In this document: in pieces, positions 9,434-18,353 of the stretch
Numbering within the stretch: the first letter of the stretch is position 1
How the letters are laid out: each line of letters starts with the position of its first letter
Made by a program: the position numbers and the translations under genes
The notes under the pieces: generated by a model
What the model was told of the DNA's origin: nothing
Seen by the model: only the letters and a program-made list of their open reading frames with translations
The model's database searches: none
DNA from: Oceanobacillus sp. HTM 045
GTDB lineage: Bacteria > Pseudomonadota > Alphaproteobacteria > Rhodobacterales > Rhodobacteraceae
Assembly (NCBI GenBank): GCA_009733745.1
Contig: WNWL01000004.1
Location: 560,001 to 624,000, forward strand
Length of the DNA: 64,000 nucleotides
Reading direction: 5' to 3'

Positions 9434-9825
9434 CCGGGGCGTCGGAGACGCCGCGCGGGGAGCTGACCACCCGCACCCTCGCCATGCCGGGCGACACCAA
9501 CCCGTCCGGCGACATCTTCGGCGGCTGGGTGCTGGCCCAGATGGACATCGCCGGCGGCATCGCCGCCGGTGAGCGCGCGCAGGGTCGCGTCGCCACCGTC
9601 GGCATCGAGGCGATGACCTTCCTCCGCCCGGTCAAGGTTGGCGACGTGCTCTGCGTCTATACCGAGATCGAGCGGGTCGGGCGCACCTCCATCGCCGTGC
9701 ATGTCGAGGCCTGGGCGCTGCGCAACCGGATCGGCCTGCGCGAGAAGGTCACCGACGCGACCTTCACCTTCGTCGCCCTGGATGACGGCGGCGCTCCCCG
9801 CCCGGTCGACAGCCCGGCGGGCTGA
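9430..9825 (+). CDS. acyl-CoA thioesterase, YciA-like hotdog protein
   Basis: A 131-residue hotdog-fold thioesterase that hydrolyses acyl-Co[44 protein letters not shown] and EVWAL-like [10 protein letters not shown] follow the YciA/BACH pattern, with the Asp of GDIFGGW at the expected catalytic position. The start is GTG 9430, overlapping the scoB stop by 4 bp, and gives the usual YciA length. It may relieve CoA sequestration when aromatic acids are degraded. pcaB begins 2 bp after its stop, so it is part of the same operon. Confidence 0.9.
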   Translation: MTGASETPRGELTTRTLAMPGDTNPSGDIFGGWVLAQMDIAGGIAAGERAQGRVATVGIEAMTFLRPVKVGDVLCVYTEIERVGRTSIAVHVEAWALRNRIGLREKVTDATFTFVALDDGGAPRPVDSPAG

Positions 9826-9827
9826 CC

Positions 9828-11141
9828 ATGCCCCTCACAGTGTTCGAGCCCGACCTGATGGGCGGCCTCTTCGCCGACCCGGAGGTGGCCGCCTGCCTGA
9901 CCGCCGAGGCGCAGGTCGCCGAGATGGTAGCCTTCGAGGCGGCGCTCGCGCGGGTCGAGGGGCGGCTCGGGGTGATCCCCGCCGAGGCGGGCGAGGCGAT
10001 CTCCACAGCGCTTTCCAGCATCACCATCCCGCTTGCAGATCTCCGCGACGGCACGGAAGGCGCGGGCATCCCCGTCCCCGCCCTCGTCGCCGCGCTCCGC
10101 AACGCCGCGGGACCGCACGGCGAGCACGTCCACTGGGGCGCGACCTCGCAGGACGTGATGGACACCGCATTCGTCCTGCAATCCCGCCGCGTCCTAGACA
10201 TGCTCGCCGCTCGGCTCGACAGCCTCACGGCGCAACTCGCCGCCCTCGCGGAGCGCTTCGCCACCACGGTCATCGCCGCCCGCACCCGCGCGCAGGTCGC
10301 CACCCCGACCACCGCGGGCCTGCGCATCGCCGGCTGGCGCGCGCCGCTCGTGCGCTGCCGCCAGCGGCTCGACGAACTCCGCCCCCGGCTTGAGTGCCTC
10401 CAGTTCGGCGGCGCCTCCGGCACGCTGGCCGCACTCCGGGGCAGGGGCACCGAGGTGGCGCAAGCCCTCGCCGCCGAACTCGGCCTCGCCAACCCCGCCA
10501 AGCCCTGGCACGCGGAGCGCGACGGCATCGCCGAACTGGCCGGCTGGCTCTCGCTCCTCTCCGGCTGCCTCGGCAAGATCGCGCAGGACCTCGTCACCGC
10601 CGGCCGCACGGAAATCGGCGAGGTCTCCACCGGCGCGGGCGGCGGCTCCTCGACCATGCCGCAGAAATCCAACCCGGTCCGCGCCGAGGCGGTCCTCTCC
10701 ATTGCGCGGTTCAACGCCCAGCAGCTCGCGCTCGTGCACGGCGCGCTGGTCCACGGCGAGGAGCGCGACGGCGCCGCATGGGCGCTGGAATGGATGACCC
10801 TGCCGCAGATGCTCGCCGCCACCGGCGCCGCGCTCAACCACGTCACCGCGCTCACCGCGGACCTTACCGTCAACGAGGCCCGCGCCCGCGAGACGCTGGC
10901 CCGCGACGGCGGCGCGGCGCTGGCCGAGGCGATCACCTTCGCGCTCGCCGATCACATGCCGCTGCCCGAGGCGCAGAAGATCATGAAGGAGGCCGCGAAG
11001 GCCGCCCGCGCCGAGGGCATCCCGCTGGCCGAGGCCGCCCGCCAGCGCACCGGCGCGCCGGTCGACTGGCAGGCCTTCGACGACCCCGCCAACCACACCG
11101 GCGAGGCGGCAACCCTGGTGCGGCGCGCGCTCGACGAGTGA
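9828..11141 (+). CDS. pcaB: 3-carboxy-cis,cis-muconate cycloisomerase PcaB
   Basis: A 437-residue fumarase/aspartase superfamily enzyme that cyclises 3-carboxy-cis,cis-muconate to 4-carboxymuconolactone in the protocatechuate branch. HVHWGATSQDVMDTAF is the substrate-binding block, and the signature GGSSTMPQKSNPV lies near residue 272, with a Ser where many PcaB have Arg. Length and the C-terminal domain fit PcaB better than adenylosuccinate lyase. Other pca genes are absent here, but pobA, which makes protocatechuate, is at 53.2 kb. It is the last gene of the sco operon, 2 bp after the thioesterase. Confidence 0.85.
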   Translation: MPLTVFEPDLMGGLFADPEVAACLTAEAQVAEMVAFEAALARVEGRLGVIPAEAGEAISTALSSITIPLADLRDGTEGAGIPVPALVAALRNAAGPHGEHVHWGATSQDVMDTAFVLQSRRVLDMLAARLDSLTAQLAALAERFATTVIAARTRAQVATPTTAGLRIAGWRAPLVRCRQRLDELRPRLECLQFGGASGTLAALRGRGTEVAQALAAELGLANPAKPWHAERDGIAELAGWLSLLSGCLGKIAQDLVTAGRTEIGEVSTGAGGGSSTMPQKSNPVRAEAVLSIARFNAQQLALVHGALVHGEERDGAAWALEWMTLPQMLAATGAALNHVTALTADLTVNEARARETLARDGGAALAEAITFALADHMPLPEAQKIMKEAAKAARAEGIPLAEAARQRTGAPVDWQAFDDPANHTGEAATLVRRALDE

Positions 11142-11213
11142 ACCGCCCGGGATTTTCGGCTAGGCGCGGGCCGCTCCCCGGCGCAGTATGGGGCGCATGA
11201 TCGGAGGAGCCGC

Positions 11214-11657
11214 ATGTCGACACCGCTGAAACGCGCCCGCGCCGCAGCGCCCTACCGACTGGACGACCAGATCGGGTTCCTGCTGCGCCTCGCCAGCCAG
11301 CGCCACGCGGCGATCTTCCAGGGCCTGATCTCGGAGGAGCTGACGCCGACCCAGTTCGCCGCGATCATGCGCGTGGCCGAACATGGCGAGCTGTCGCAGA
11401 ACCAGCTCGGCCGGCTCACCGCGATGGACGTCGCCACCATCAAGGGCGTCGTCGACCGGCTGGTGAAGAAGGGCCTGCTCGACCTCTCGCCCGACCCGCA
11501 GGACCGGCGCCGGGTCACGATCCAGCTGTCCGACAAGGCGGCGGCAATGCTGGAGGCGCTGGAGGAGGCGGGTCACGCCATCTCGCGCGACACGCTGGAA
11601 CCCCTGAGCGCGGAGGAACGGCGCACGCTCCTCCGCCTGATCCAGAAGATCACCTGA
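11214..11657 (+). CDS. MarR-family transcriptional regulator
   Basis: A 147-residue winged-helix repressor. Helix 1 is followed by LTPTQFAAIMRVAEHGELSQNQLGRLTAMDVATIKGVVDRLVKKGLL (recognition region) and the wing DPQDRRRVTIQL. GGAGGAG at proper spacing precedes ATG 11214. It lies 72 bp after pcaB on the same strand and converges with the N-heterocycle-like cluster on the minus strand. MarR proteins of the NicR type control nicotinate genes in Pseudomonas, so this one may control the 11.7-19.5 kb cluster; that is inference from position. Confidence 0.88.
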   Translation: MSTPLKRARAAAPYRLDDQIGFLLRLASQRHAAIFQGLISEELTPTQFAAIMRVAEHGELSQNQLGRLTAMDVATIKGVVDRLVKKGLLDLSPDPQDRRRVTIQLSDKAAAMLEALEEAGHAISRDTLEPLSAEERRTLLRLIQKIT

Positions 11658-11687
11658 AGCCTGCCGGGCCGGGGCGGGCGGGCCGGT

Positions 11688-12272
11688 CTATCTCAGCCCG
11701 TCCTTGCCCTCGGCCTCCTCGTGCGTGAGGCCGCCGACGCGGGGCAGGGGCCGGCCGCTGTCGGTCACCGCGACCGCGACGAGGATCTCGCCGGCCTTCG
11801 GCGCATCGTTCAGCCGCACCTCGATGCCGTCGAAATGGCTCCGCACATAGGCCGCGTCCTTGTGGCCGAGCGGCACGTCCAGCACCTGCCCCGGGCTGCC
11901 CATCTTCTTCGAGGAGGGGACCAGCGCGGCGCCCTTCTCCACTGCCTTGCGCAGCGGCGCGCCCAGTTTCGGGTGCAGGATCGCCGCGGCATGCTCCAGC
12001 TCGCCCGCCTCGCCGACCATCGCCGCCTTGCCGAAGCTCTGTGCCTCCGACGGCGCGATGCCGAGCGCCTTCACGCAGCGCTCGCCCAGCATTCCGCCGA
12101 GTTCCGCGCCGATCTTCATCAGCTCCGACAGGTCCTCGACATAGCGCCCGGCGAACGGGTTCTCGATCACCGCCACGGCCACCGCCTTGCGGGTCGGCGG
12201 GCTGATCTCCCGGCCCATCTCGGTCAGCGTCTCCTCGACGGTGACGGCGATCCTGCGAATCTTCGCGCCCAT
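11688..12272 (-). CDS. DUF1185 'amino acid synthesis' family protein
   Basis: A 194-residue soluble protein. RRIAVTVEETLTEMGREI, AVIENPFAGRYVEDLSELM, GAELGGMLGERCVKALG and a GHKDAAYVRSHFDGIEVRLNDAP stretch match the family that databases call amino acid synthesis protein (DUF1185), for which no reaction is firmly known to me. ATG 12272 is selected because AAGGGGAGAG sits just upstream; the open frame continues to 12320 without support. It is the last gene of the minus-strand cluster, 13 bp after the UPF0280 gene, and families of this type recur beside 6-hydroxynicotinate-reductase-like genes, which suggests a step in the same route. Confidence 0.8.
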   Translation of the reverse strand: MGAKIRRIAVTVEETLTEMGREISPPTRKAVAVAVIENPFAGRYVEDLSELMKIGAELGGMLGERCVKALGIAPSEAQSFGKAAMVGEAGELEHAAAILHPKLGAPLRKAVEKGAALVPSSKKMGSPGQVLDVPLGHKDAAYVRSHFDGIEVRLNDAPKAGEILVAVAVTDSGRPLPRVGGLTHEEAEGKDGLR

Positions 12273-12285
12273 CTCTCTCCCCTTC

Positions 12286-13149
12286 TCAGGCTTCTTCCAG
12301 CGCGGCGAACGCGCCCGCATGTCCGGCGACCCGGCTCTGCCCGCGCAGGAAAAGTGCCGCGCCCGCGATCTCGCCGCGCGCCAGCATCTCCCGTGCGGCC
12401 CGCGCGCCCCGGTCCAGCGCCGCGGCCACCTCGCCCGCGCCTAGCGCGCCGACCGATACCGTCACCGGCCGGTCGCCGAGGTCGCTGTCCGGCGCGAGGT
12501 CCCGCGCCGGGCGGCGGTCCACGGCCGGGTGGCCGGGCAGGTCCACGGCATTGGCGATCAGCGTCGCCGCCGCGTCGGCCTCCGCCGCCGACCGCGCGAG
12601 CACCGTCACGCTGTCCGCGATCCCGAGCGAATGGCTCCGCCCCGCAGTGCCGCTGGTCGCGACGCCGCCGATCCCGTGCTCCGCGGCGAGCGAGACCCGC
12701 CCGAGGTCCCCGCCGCCGTGGCGCAGCATTGCCAGTTCGAACCGCGCGTCGCCCTCAAGGTGTATCGCGATGTCGCCGCCATTGTTCACATAGGCCCGCC
12801 GCAGCGGCAGGCCCTCGCGAACAGTGGCGGCGCGCATCGCCGCCAGTATCTCGTCGGCCACCGCCCCGGCCACCGCGGCCATCGGCGTCACGAAGCCCCG
12901 CGCCGCGTGCGGCGCGACCGCGGCCGCCATCCGCAGCGCCACCGGCCCGGAGACCGCCGCGCCGACCGAGCGCAGCGCCGGGAGTTCCGCCACCAGTTCC
13001 TCAAGGAGCCTGTCGAACCGCGCCTCCGCGGCGGCGAAGGCCGCCTCCCGCGCGCCGCCGTCCGCCCCGTCCGCGCCGATCAGCAATTCGATCGGCCCGT
13101 GGCGGAGGCAGAGCCGGTCGCCCCGCCGCGCGGTTTCCGGCCCGGTCAT
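12286..13149 (-). CDS. UPF0280 (ApbE-like) protein, possible flavin transferase
   Basis: A 287-residue protein of the UPF0280 family, which is distantly related to the flavin transferase ApbE. VRRAYVNNGGDIAIHL around residue 130 resembles the ApbE GGD motif, and SLAAEHGIGGVATSGTAGRSHSLGIADSVTV corresponds to the ApbE GIATSG...H block before the C-terminal AD(S/A)xx(T/A) region. ATG 13149 overlaps the stop of the reductase-like gene by 4 bp (ATGA). The known 6-hydroxynicotinate reductase carries covalently bound flavin, so this neighbour is an attractive candidate for attaching it. That function is an inference. Confidence 0.8.
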   Translation of the reverse strand: MTGPETARRGDRLCLRHGPIELLIGADGADGGAREAAFAAAEARFDRLLEELVAELPALRSVGAAVSGPVALRMAAAVAPHAARGFVTPMAAVAGAVADEILAAMRAATVREGLPLRRAYVNNGGDIAIHLEGDARFELAMLRHGGGDLGRVSLAAEHGIGGVATSGTAGRSHSLGIADSVTVLARSAAEADAAATLIANAVDLPGHPAVDRRPARDLAPDSDLGDRPVTVSVGALGAGEVAAALDRGARAAREMLARGEIAGAALFLRGQSRVAGHAGAFAALEEA

Positions 13150-14609
13150 CCCACCCGCTTCCGCGACCAGGGGAAGTTGCCGGGCTCGTTCGGGTCGATC
13201 TGGGAGCTCGACTTGGGCGACTTCCGCACGTCCGGCGTCAGCACGTCCTCCAGCCGTTTTACTTCCTTCATGTGCCCGCCGAGCGCCTCGTAGTCGGTCA
13301 GGCGCATGGTGAACTCGATCGGCGCGACCAGCGCCGGGGTGGGGACGTAGCCGAAGGCGTTGGTCGGCATCTGCGTCACGTCGGCCATCACCGTGATCCC
13401 GCCGCCGGGCCAGACGTAGGCCTCGGCCCCGCCGACCGAGACATAGGTGAGCGCGTCCTTCACCGACTTGGTGAGCCGCACCGGGTTCTCCGTCACGCCC
13501 GCGCGCAGCGAGCCGCCCGCGCCGCCCATGAACAGTACCGAGCAGACCGAGGGCTCGCAGTTCTCCGCGATCCGCTCCGCCGAGAGGCGCACCGCCTCCG
13601 GCGGCGCGACGGGGCGGGGCACCAGTGCGGAGTCCAGCTCGTAATAGCCGTACTGCTCGCCGGTGGTGGAGACCATCAGGAGCCGCAGCCCCTCCCACGC
13701 AACCTTCTCGTCGATGGACTTGATGATCGTCAGCGGGTCCTCGATGTCGGTCCCGCCCCAGCCGGTGCCCGGCTCCGCCACCTGGAAGTAGCGCCCCGGC
13801 GTCGAACGCCGCCCGCGCACGCGGATGCCGGCGGCGGGCAGGTCGAGCAGGCGGCCCGCCTGGTGCTCCGTCAGCACGCCGGTGATGTGGTCGTCCACCA
13901 CCACCACCTCGTCGACATGGCCGACCCACTGCGCCGCGAACATGCCGATGGTGGCCGAGCCGCAGCCGACCCGCATCAGCCGCTCGGTCTCGCCCTCGAT
14001 CACCGGCGCGCGGCCGGCCTGCACCACCACGGTTGCGCCCTCGTCGATGCTCATCTCCACCGGCTCGCAGTTGCAGAGCTTCAGCAGCGAGTCGCAGGTG
14101 ACGCGGCCCTCCTTCTTCGAGCCGCCGGTCAGGTGGTCGACGCCGCCGAGCGAGAGCATCTTGGAGCCGTATTCCGAGGTCATCACGTGCCCGATCGGCT
14201 CGCCCTCGACCCGGACGACGGCGCGCTCCTCGCCGATATGCCGGTCGGTGTCGATCTTCACCTTGGCGCCGCAGTAGGAGAAGATCCCCTCGGTGACGAC
14301 GGTGACCATGTCGACCCCGTCGATCTCCTGCTGCACCAGGAACGGCGCGGGCTTGTAGTCGGGATAGGTGGTGCCCGCCCCGACCGCGGTAACGAACGGG
14401 CGGGAGGACTGCACGATGTCCCCGTCCCACTCGTCGCCGTCGAGGAACGGCACCTGCTTGCCGCCCGCCTCCAGCACCGTCAGCGGGTCGAGCCGCACCA
14501 GCTCGCCCCCGTGGTTGGCGTAGCGGTCGCACGCCCCCGACCGGCCCTCGGCGATGTAGCAGAGCACCGGGCAGGCGTCGCAGCGGATCTTTTCCGGCTT
14601 GTCGCTCAT
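13146..14609 (-). CDS. 6-hydroxynicotinate reductase-like Fe-S flavoprotein
   Basis: A 487-residue protein of the 6-hydroxynicotinate reductase family, whose Eubacterium barkeri member reduces 6-hydroxynicotinate to 1,4,5,6-tetrahydro-6-oxonicotinate using Fe-S clusters and a covalent flavin. A ferredoxin-like motif opens the protein: C10, C13, C17 and C27 (CxxCx3Cx9C). More Cys follow in FSYCGAKVKID, CDSLLKLCNCEPV and RVGCGSATIGMF. TEGIFSYCGAKVKIDTDRHI and STTGEQYGYYELD are other conserved-looking blocks. The gene overlaps the next and previous genes by 4 bp each (ATGA), so it is tightly coupled to the Mo hydroxylase and UPF0280 genes. The substrate may be another N-heterocycle. Confidence 0.82.
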   Translation of the reverse strand: MSDKPEKIRCDACPVLCYIAEGRSGACDRYANHGGELVRLDPLTVLEAGGKQVPFLDGDEWDGDIVQSSRPFVTAVGAGTTYPDYKPAPFLVQQEIDGVDMVTVVTEGIFSYCGAKVKIDTDRHIGEERAVVRVEGEPIGHVMTSEYGSKMLSLGGVDHLTGGSKKEGRVTCDSLLKLCNCEPVEMSIDEGATVVVQAGRAPVIEGETERLMRVGCGSATIGMFAAQWVGHVDEVVVVDDHITGVLTEHQAGRLLDLPAAGIRVRGRRSTPGRYFQVAEPGTGWGGTDIEDPLTIIKSIDEKVAWEGLRLLMVSTTGEQYGYYELDSALVPRPVAPPEAVRLSAERIAENCEPSVCSVLFMGGAGGSLRAGVTENPVRLTKSVKDALTYVSVGGAEAYVWPGGGITVMADVTQMPTNAFGYVPTPALVAPIEFTMRLTDYEALGGHMKEVKRLEDVLTPDVRKSPKSSSQIDPNEPGNFPWSRKRVG

Positions 14610-17329
14610 CTCCGAGCCTCCAGGATGGCCGCCCGCACCACGTCCGGCGTGGCCGGCAGGCGGCGGATGCGCACCCCCGTCGCGTGGGCGACGGCGTTGA
14701 GCAGCGCGGGCGCCGTGGGGATCAGCGCGTGCTCGCCCAGACCCTTGGCCCCGTAAGGCCCGTGCGCGTCCGGCACCTCGACGATATGGGTGGTCACCGG
14801 CGGCATGTCGCCGATGGTGGGGATCAGGTAGTCGTGCAGGTTCTCGGTCCGGCCGGGGATGAACTCCTCCATCAGCGCCATCCCGAGCCCCTGCGCGATG
14901 CCGCCCTGCACCTGGCCCTCGATCAGCAGCGGGTTGATCGCCCGGCCCACGTCATGCGCGGCGTGGAAGCGCAGCGGGTGCACCCGGCCGAGCTCCGTGT
15001 CCACCTCCACCACGGCGACATGCGCGGCATAGCCGAACTGCGCGTAGGGGTGGCCCTGTCCGTCCGCGTCCAGCGGCTTCGTCGGCGGGTCGTAGCTCTC
15101 CTCGGCGCGCAGCACGTAGCCTTCCGTGTCCGGCTCCAGCCGCGCGAGGTCCAACTCCGCCCCCTCGGCCCGCACCCGGCCGGGCGCGAATTCCAGCCGC
15201 GCCTCGGGCGAGGCGTTCAGCCGCCGCAGCACCTCGGCCCGCAGCGCCTCCCCTGCCAGCCGCGCCGCGTTGCCGGAAACGAAGGTCTGGCGCGAGGCGG
15301 AGGTCTTGCCCGCGTCTGGCGTCACGTCCGTGTCCGCGCCGATCCGCGCCACCGAGCCCGCCGGCACGCCGAAGGCGCTGGCGAAGATCTGGGTGATGAC
15401 CGTGTTGGCCCCCTGGCCGATATCCATGGCGCCCTGGTGCAGCACCACCGTCCCGTCCGCCCGGATCCCCGCCTTGATGGTGGAGGGGTTGGGCAGCGAG
15501 GTGTTGCCGCAGCCATACCACCCGGCGGCCACGCCCACGCCCCGGCGCATCGCGCCGGCCGCCGCGTTGAACGCCGCGGCCTCCTCCCGCTCCTCCGCCC
15601 AAGCGGCGCGCAGCGCCTCGAAACAGGCCGTGATGCCCACGCCCTGCTCGAACACCTGCCCGCAGACCGTCGGCTCGCCGTCCCGGAGCGCGTTCAGGAT
15701 GCGGAACTCCAGCGCATCCATCCCCAGCCGCTCCGCCAGTTCGTCGAACAGCTGCTCCTGCGCGATCGCCGCCTGCGGCACGCCGAAGCCGCGGAACGCT
15801 CCCGATGGCGGGCAATGCGTGTGCACCGCCTGCGATACCGCCCGGTAATCGGTCACCCGGTACGGCCCGGAGGCGTGGACCGGCACCCGGTTCGCCACCG
15901 TCGGGCCCCAGGAGGCATAGGCCCCGGTATTGAACCGCCCGAAGAAATCGAAGCCCTGGATCCGCCCGTCCTTCCCCGCGCCGATCCGCACCCGCATCTC
16001 GGCGGGGTGGCGCTTGGTGGTGGACTGCATCGACTCGATCCGCGTGTAGCAGAGCCGCACCGGCCTGCCGGTCTTCATCGCCCCGAGCGCGAGATAGGGC
16101 TGGAGCGAGATGTCGAGCTTGGAGCCGAACCCACCGCCCACGCCGGTCGGCACGATGCGGATGCGCTCCGGCCCCATGCCCAGCAGGATCTCCAGCGCCT
16201 CGCGGTCCATCACCGGCGCCTGCGTGCAGGCGTGGACGACCACCTTGTCGCCGTCCATCTCGGCAAAGCCCGCTTCCGGCTCGATATAGGCGTGCTCGAC
16301 GAATCCGGTGGTGAAGCTGCCCTCGGCCACCACCTCTGCCCCCGCCAGCGCGGCGTCGGCATCGCCGCAGGCGACCCGGCCCTTGCACATCTCGTTGCCG
16401 GGCCGGCCCGCGTGCAGGCAGGGCGCGCCCTCCGCCAGCGCCGCTTCCGGCGTCATCACCGGGGCGCGTTCCTCCCACTCGACGGGGAAATCCTCGTCGC
16501 GGAAGGCCCGCATCGCCTCCGGCGTGCCGACCACCGCGGCGACCGCCTCGCCGCGGAACCGGGCGACCTCCTCCGCGAAGGCCGGCTGGTCGGCGAAGGG
16601 CGGGATCACACCGAACCTGTTCTCGCCGGGAATGTCCGCCGCGGTCAGCACCGCCTCGACGCCCGGCGTCGCCCCGGCCCAGGCGTCGAGATCGCCGAAG
16701 CGGAACGCCGCGTGCGGGTAGGGCGAACGCACCACCCGCAGTTCCAGCGTGCCCGGCGGGGCCACGTCGTCGCCGAAGGCCTCGCGCCCCGTCACCTTGT
16801 CGTGCCCGTCCAGCCGGGCGATGGCCGCGCCCACGCCGTCGCCCGCCGCGGGCAGCGCGGGTGTCCCCATCACCGCGTCGATGATCTTGCGATAGCCGGT
16901 GCAGCGGCAGAGCACGCCGCCCAGCGCGTCGCGCACCTGTGCCTCGTCCGGGGCAGGGGTGTCGCGCAGCAGCGCGACGGCGGAAACCATTATCCCCGGC
17001 GTGCAGATGCCGCACTGCGCCGCCCCGTGCGCCTCGAACCGCGCCGCGAGGTCCTGCGCCACCGGGTCGAAGCTTGTCAGCCCGCCCAGCGTCTCGACCG
17101 AGCGCCCTTCCGCCTGCGGTGCGGCCATCAGGCAGGCGCAGACCGGCGCGCCGTCCACCAGCACGGTGCAGGCGCCGCAATCGCCCGCGTTGCAGCCGAT
17201 CTTCACGTCGCGCTGGCCGAGCCGCTCGCGCAGCACCTCGGAAAGCCGTTCGCCGGGATGCGGCGCGGCCTCCACCGGCGCTCCGTTGAGCCGGAACGCC
17301 ACCCTGCCGACCGTGAGCGCCTTATCCAT
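14606..17329 (-). CDS. fused 2Fe-2S/molybdopterin hydroxylase (xanthine dehydrogenase family)
   Basis: A 907-residue fusion. Residues 1-160 carry two [2Fe-2S] domains: the plant-type site CNAGDCGACTVLVDGAPVC and the second site CGICTPG...CRCTGYRK. After a short linker, residues about 170-907 form the Mo-binding large subunit, with GVGGGFGSKLD, SGAFRGFGVPQA and the catalytic Glu in YGAKGLGEHALIPTAP near the C-terminus. The same fusion occurs in MOP-type aldehyde oxidoreductases, but those lack an FAD partner, whereas a separate FAD subunit gene overlaps this one by 8 bp. The probable role is hydroxylating a ring carbon next to nitrogen, feeding the reductase-like protein encoded just downstream. 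The substrate is not determined. Confidence 0.9.
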   Translation of the reverse strand: MDKALTVGRVAFRLNGAPVEAAPHPGERLSEVLRERLGQRDVKIGCNAGDCGACTVLVDGAPVCACLMAAPQAEGRSVETLGGLTSFDPVAQDLAARFEAHGAAQCGICTPGIMVSAVALLRDTPAPDEAQVRDALGGVLCRCTGYRKIIDAVMGTPALPAAGDGVGAAIARLDGHDKVTGREAFGDDVAPPGTLELRVVRSPYPHAAFRFGDLDAWAGATPGVEAVLTAADIPGENRFGVIPPFADQPAFAEEVARFRGEAVAAVVGTPEAMRAFRDEDFPVEWEERAPVMTPEAALAEGAPCLHAGRPGNEMCKGRVACGDADAALAGAEVVAEGSFTTGFVEHAYIEPEAGFAEMDGDKVVVHACTQAPVMDREALEILLGMGPERIRIVPTGVGGGFGSKLDISLQPYLALGAMKTGRPVRLCYTRIESMQSTTKRHPAEMRVRIGAGKDGRIQGFDFFGRFNTGAYASWGPTVANRVPVHASGPYRVTDYRAVSQAVHTHCPPSGAFRGFGVPQAAIAQEQLFDELAERLGMDALEFRILNALRDGEPTVCGQVFEQGVGITACFEALRAAWAEEREEAAAFNAAAGAMRRGVGVAAGWYGCGNTSLPNPSTIKAGIRADGTVVLHQGAMDIGQGANTVITQIFASAFGVPAGSVARIGADTDVTPDAGKTSASRQTFVSGNAARLAGEALRAEVLRRLNASPEARLEFAPGRVRAEGAELDLARLEPDTEGYVLRAEESYDPPTKPLDADGQGHPYAQFGYAAHVAVVEVDTELGRVHPLRFHAAHDVGRAINPLLIEGQVQGGIAQGLGMALMEEFIPGRTENLHDYLIPTIGDMPPVTTHIVEVPDAHGPYGAKGLGEHALIPTAPALLNAVAHATGVRIRRLPATPDVVRAAILEARR

Positions 17330-18191
17330 TCCGCCCCTCCAGCGCCGCGAGCAAAGCGCGGCGCACGAGCGTGCCGACCGCGTCCACCCGGTACGCCGCC
17401 GACCCGCGCACGTCGCTCAGCGGCGAGAGCGGCGCGAGATGCGCCGATGTGACCAGCCCGAGGTCGTTGAGGTCCGCCACCGGCCGCCCGGCAAGGTCAG
17501 CTTCCAGCGCCGACAGCCGCACCGCGACCGGCGAGCAGGCCCCCACGGCCACCCGCGCCTCCGCGATGCGGCCTTCGGCGGCGGTCGCCAGCACCGAGAC
17601 CATCGCGATGGAGATGACGAGATAGGTCCGGCTTCCCAGCTTCGCGAAGGCCGACACTGCCCCCGCGGGCGGCTCCGGCACCAGCACTGCCGTCACCATC
17701 TCTCCCGGCGCCAGCGCCGTCCTGCGCGGGCCGAGGATGAAGTCCCCGAGGGGCAGCCGCCGCGCGCCCTCGGGCCCGGCGACCTCCACCTCCGCGTCCA
17801 GCGTCAGGAGCGGCGGCACCCCGTCCGCGGCGGGCGAGGCGTTGCAGAGATTGCCCGCGACGGTGCCCGCGTTCTGGATCTGCACCGAGCCCACCTCGCG
17901 CGCCGCCGCCTTCAGCCCGTCGAAGGCCGGGGGCAGGGGGTGGCGGATCAGCTCCGACCACGTCGCCGCCGCGCCGATCCGCAGCCAGTCGTCCTCTTGG
18001 GTGATTTTCCGCAGGTCCGCGATCCCGGTCACGTCGACCATGTCGAACCGGGGCGCCCGGTCGCGCAGCGCGGGGTAGACATCCGTCCCGCCCGCAACGA
18101 TGCGGGTATCGGGCGCCGAGAGCATCCCCAGCGCCTCGTCGCAGCTCGCCGGTCTCAGGTAGCGCACCCGGCCCTCCGCCGTCGGACCCAT
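17322..18191 (-). CDS. FAD-binding subunit of molybdenum hydroxylase (CoxM/XdhB type)
   Basis: A 289-residue FAD subunit that passes electrons from the Fe-S clusters to the acceptor. RYLRPASCDEALGML and RIVAGGTDVYPALRD form the first FAD-binding segment, AGTVAGNLCNASPAADGVPPLLTLDAEVEV the second, and GSRTYLVISIAMVSV ends the core. I prefer ATG 18191; an upstream GTG at 18218 would only add nine residues. It is first in the five-gene minus-strand unit (FAD subunit, fused hydroxylase, reductase-like, UPF0280, DUF1185), all overlapping or within 13 bp. Confidence 0.9.
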   Translation of the reverse strand: MGPTAEGRVRYLRPASCDEALGMLSAPDTRIVAGGTDVYPALRDRAPRFDMVDVTGIADLRKITQEDDWLRIGAAATWSELIRHPLPPAFDGLKAAAREVGSVQIQNAGTVAGNLCNASPAADGVPPLLTLDAEVEVAGPEGARRLPLGDFILGPRRTALAPGEMVTAVLVPEPPAGAVSAFAKLGSRTYLVISIAMVSVLATAAEGRIAEARVAVGACSPVAVRLSALEADLAGRPVADLNDLGLVTSAHLAPLSPLSDVRGSAAYRVDAVGTLVRRALLAALEGRNG

Positions 18192-18353
18192 CGTTAGCAC
18201 ACAAACGGTAAGAGCCACGCCGCCGGCTTGTCAATCGAACTGGTGCGTCGGCGAAAACGCTCCGGCGATTGTCATGGGACGGCACGGCCATTGACAGGCC
18301 CGGCCCCGCCCGCCGAACGTCGTCCCGAACCGCAGTTGGGGGACCGCCAGACC
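18192..18353. promoter_or_regulatory. divergent promoter region of the N-heterocycle-like cluster
   Basis: This 162-bp region separates the minus-strand operon from the divergent M24 hydrolase gene. On the minus strand a perfect -35 TTGACA lies at 18234-18229, with a weak -10 TACCGT 18 bp further on. The segment from 18192 has CGTT and AACG flanking AGCACACA (18192-18207), a partial dyad that could be an operator. No clear plus-strand promoter is visible. Confidence 0.35.

Noticed and set aside
11721-14756. An open plus-strand frame of 1,011 residues over the UPF0280 and reductase genes
   Set aside because: The product is Arg/Pro/Ala-rich without any domain; the minus-strand genes in the same place are recognisable families with overlapping ATGA junctions.
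14684-17452. An open plus-strand frame of 922 residues over the fused Mo hydroxylase
   Set aside because: Shadow frame with Arg/His/Leu/Ala-rich composition and no motifs; the antisense gene has complete 2Fe-2S and molybdopterin motifs.
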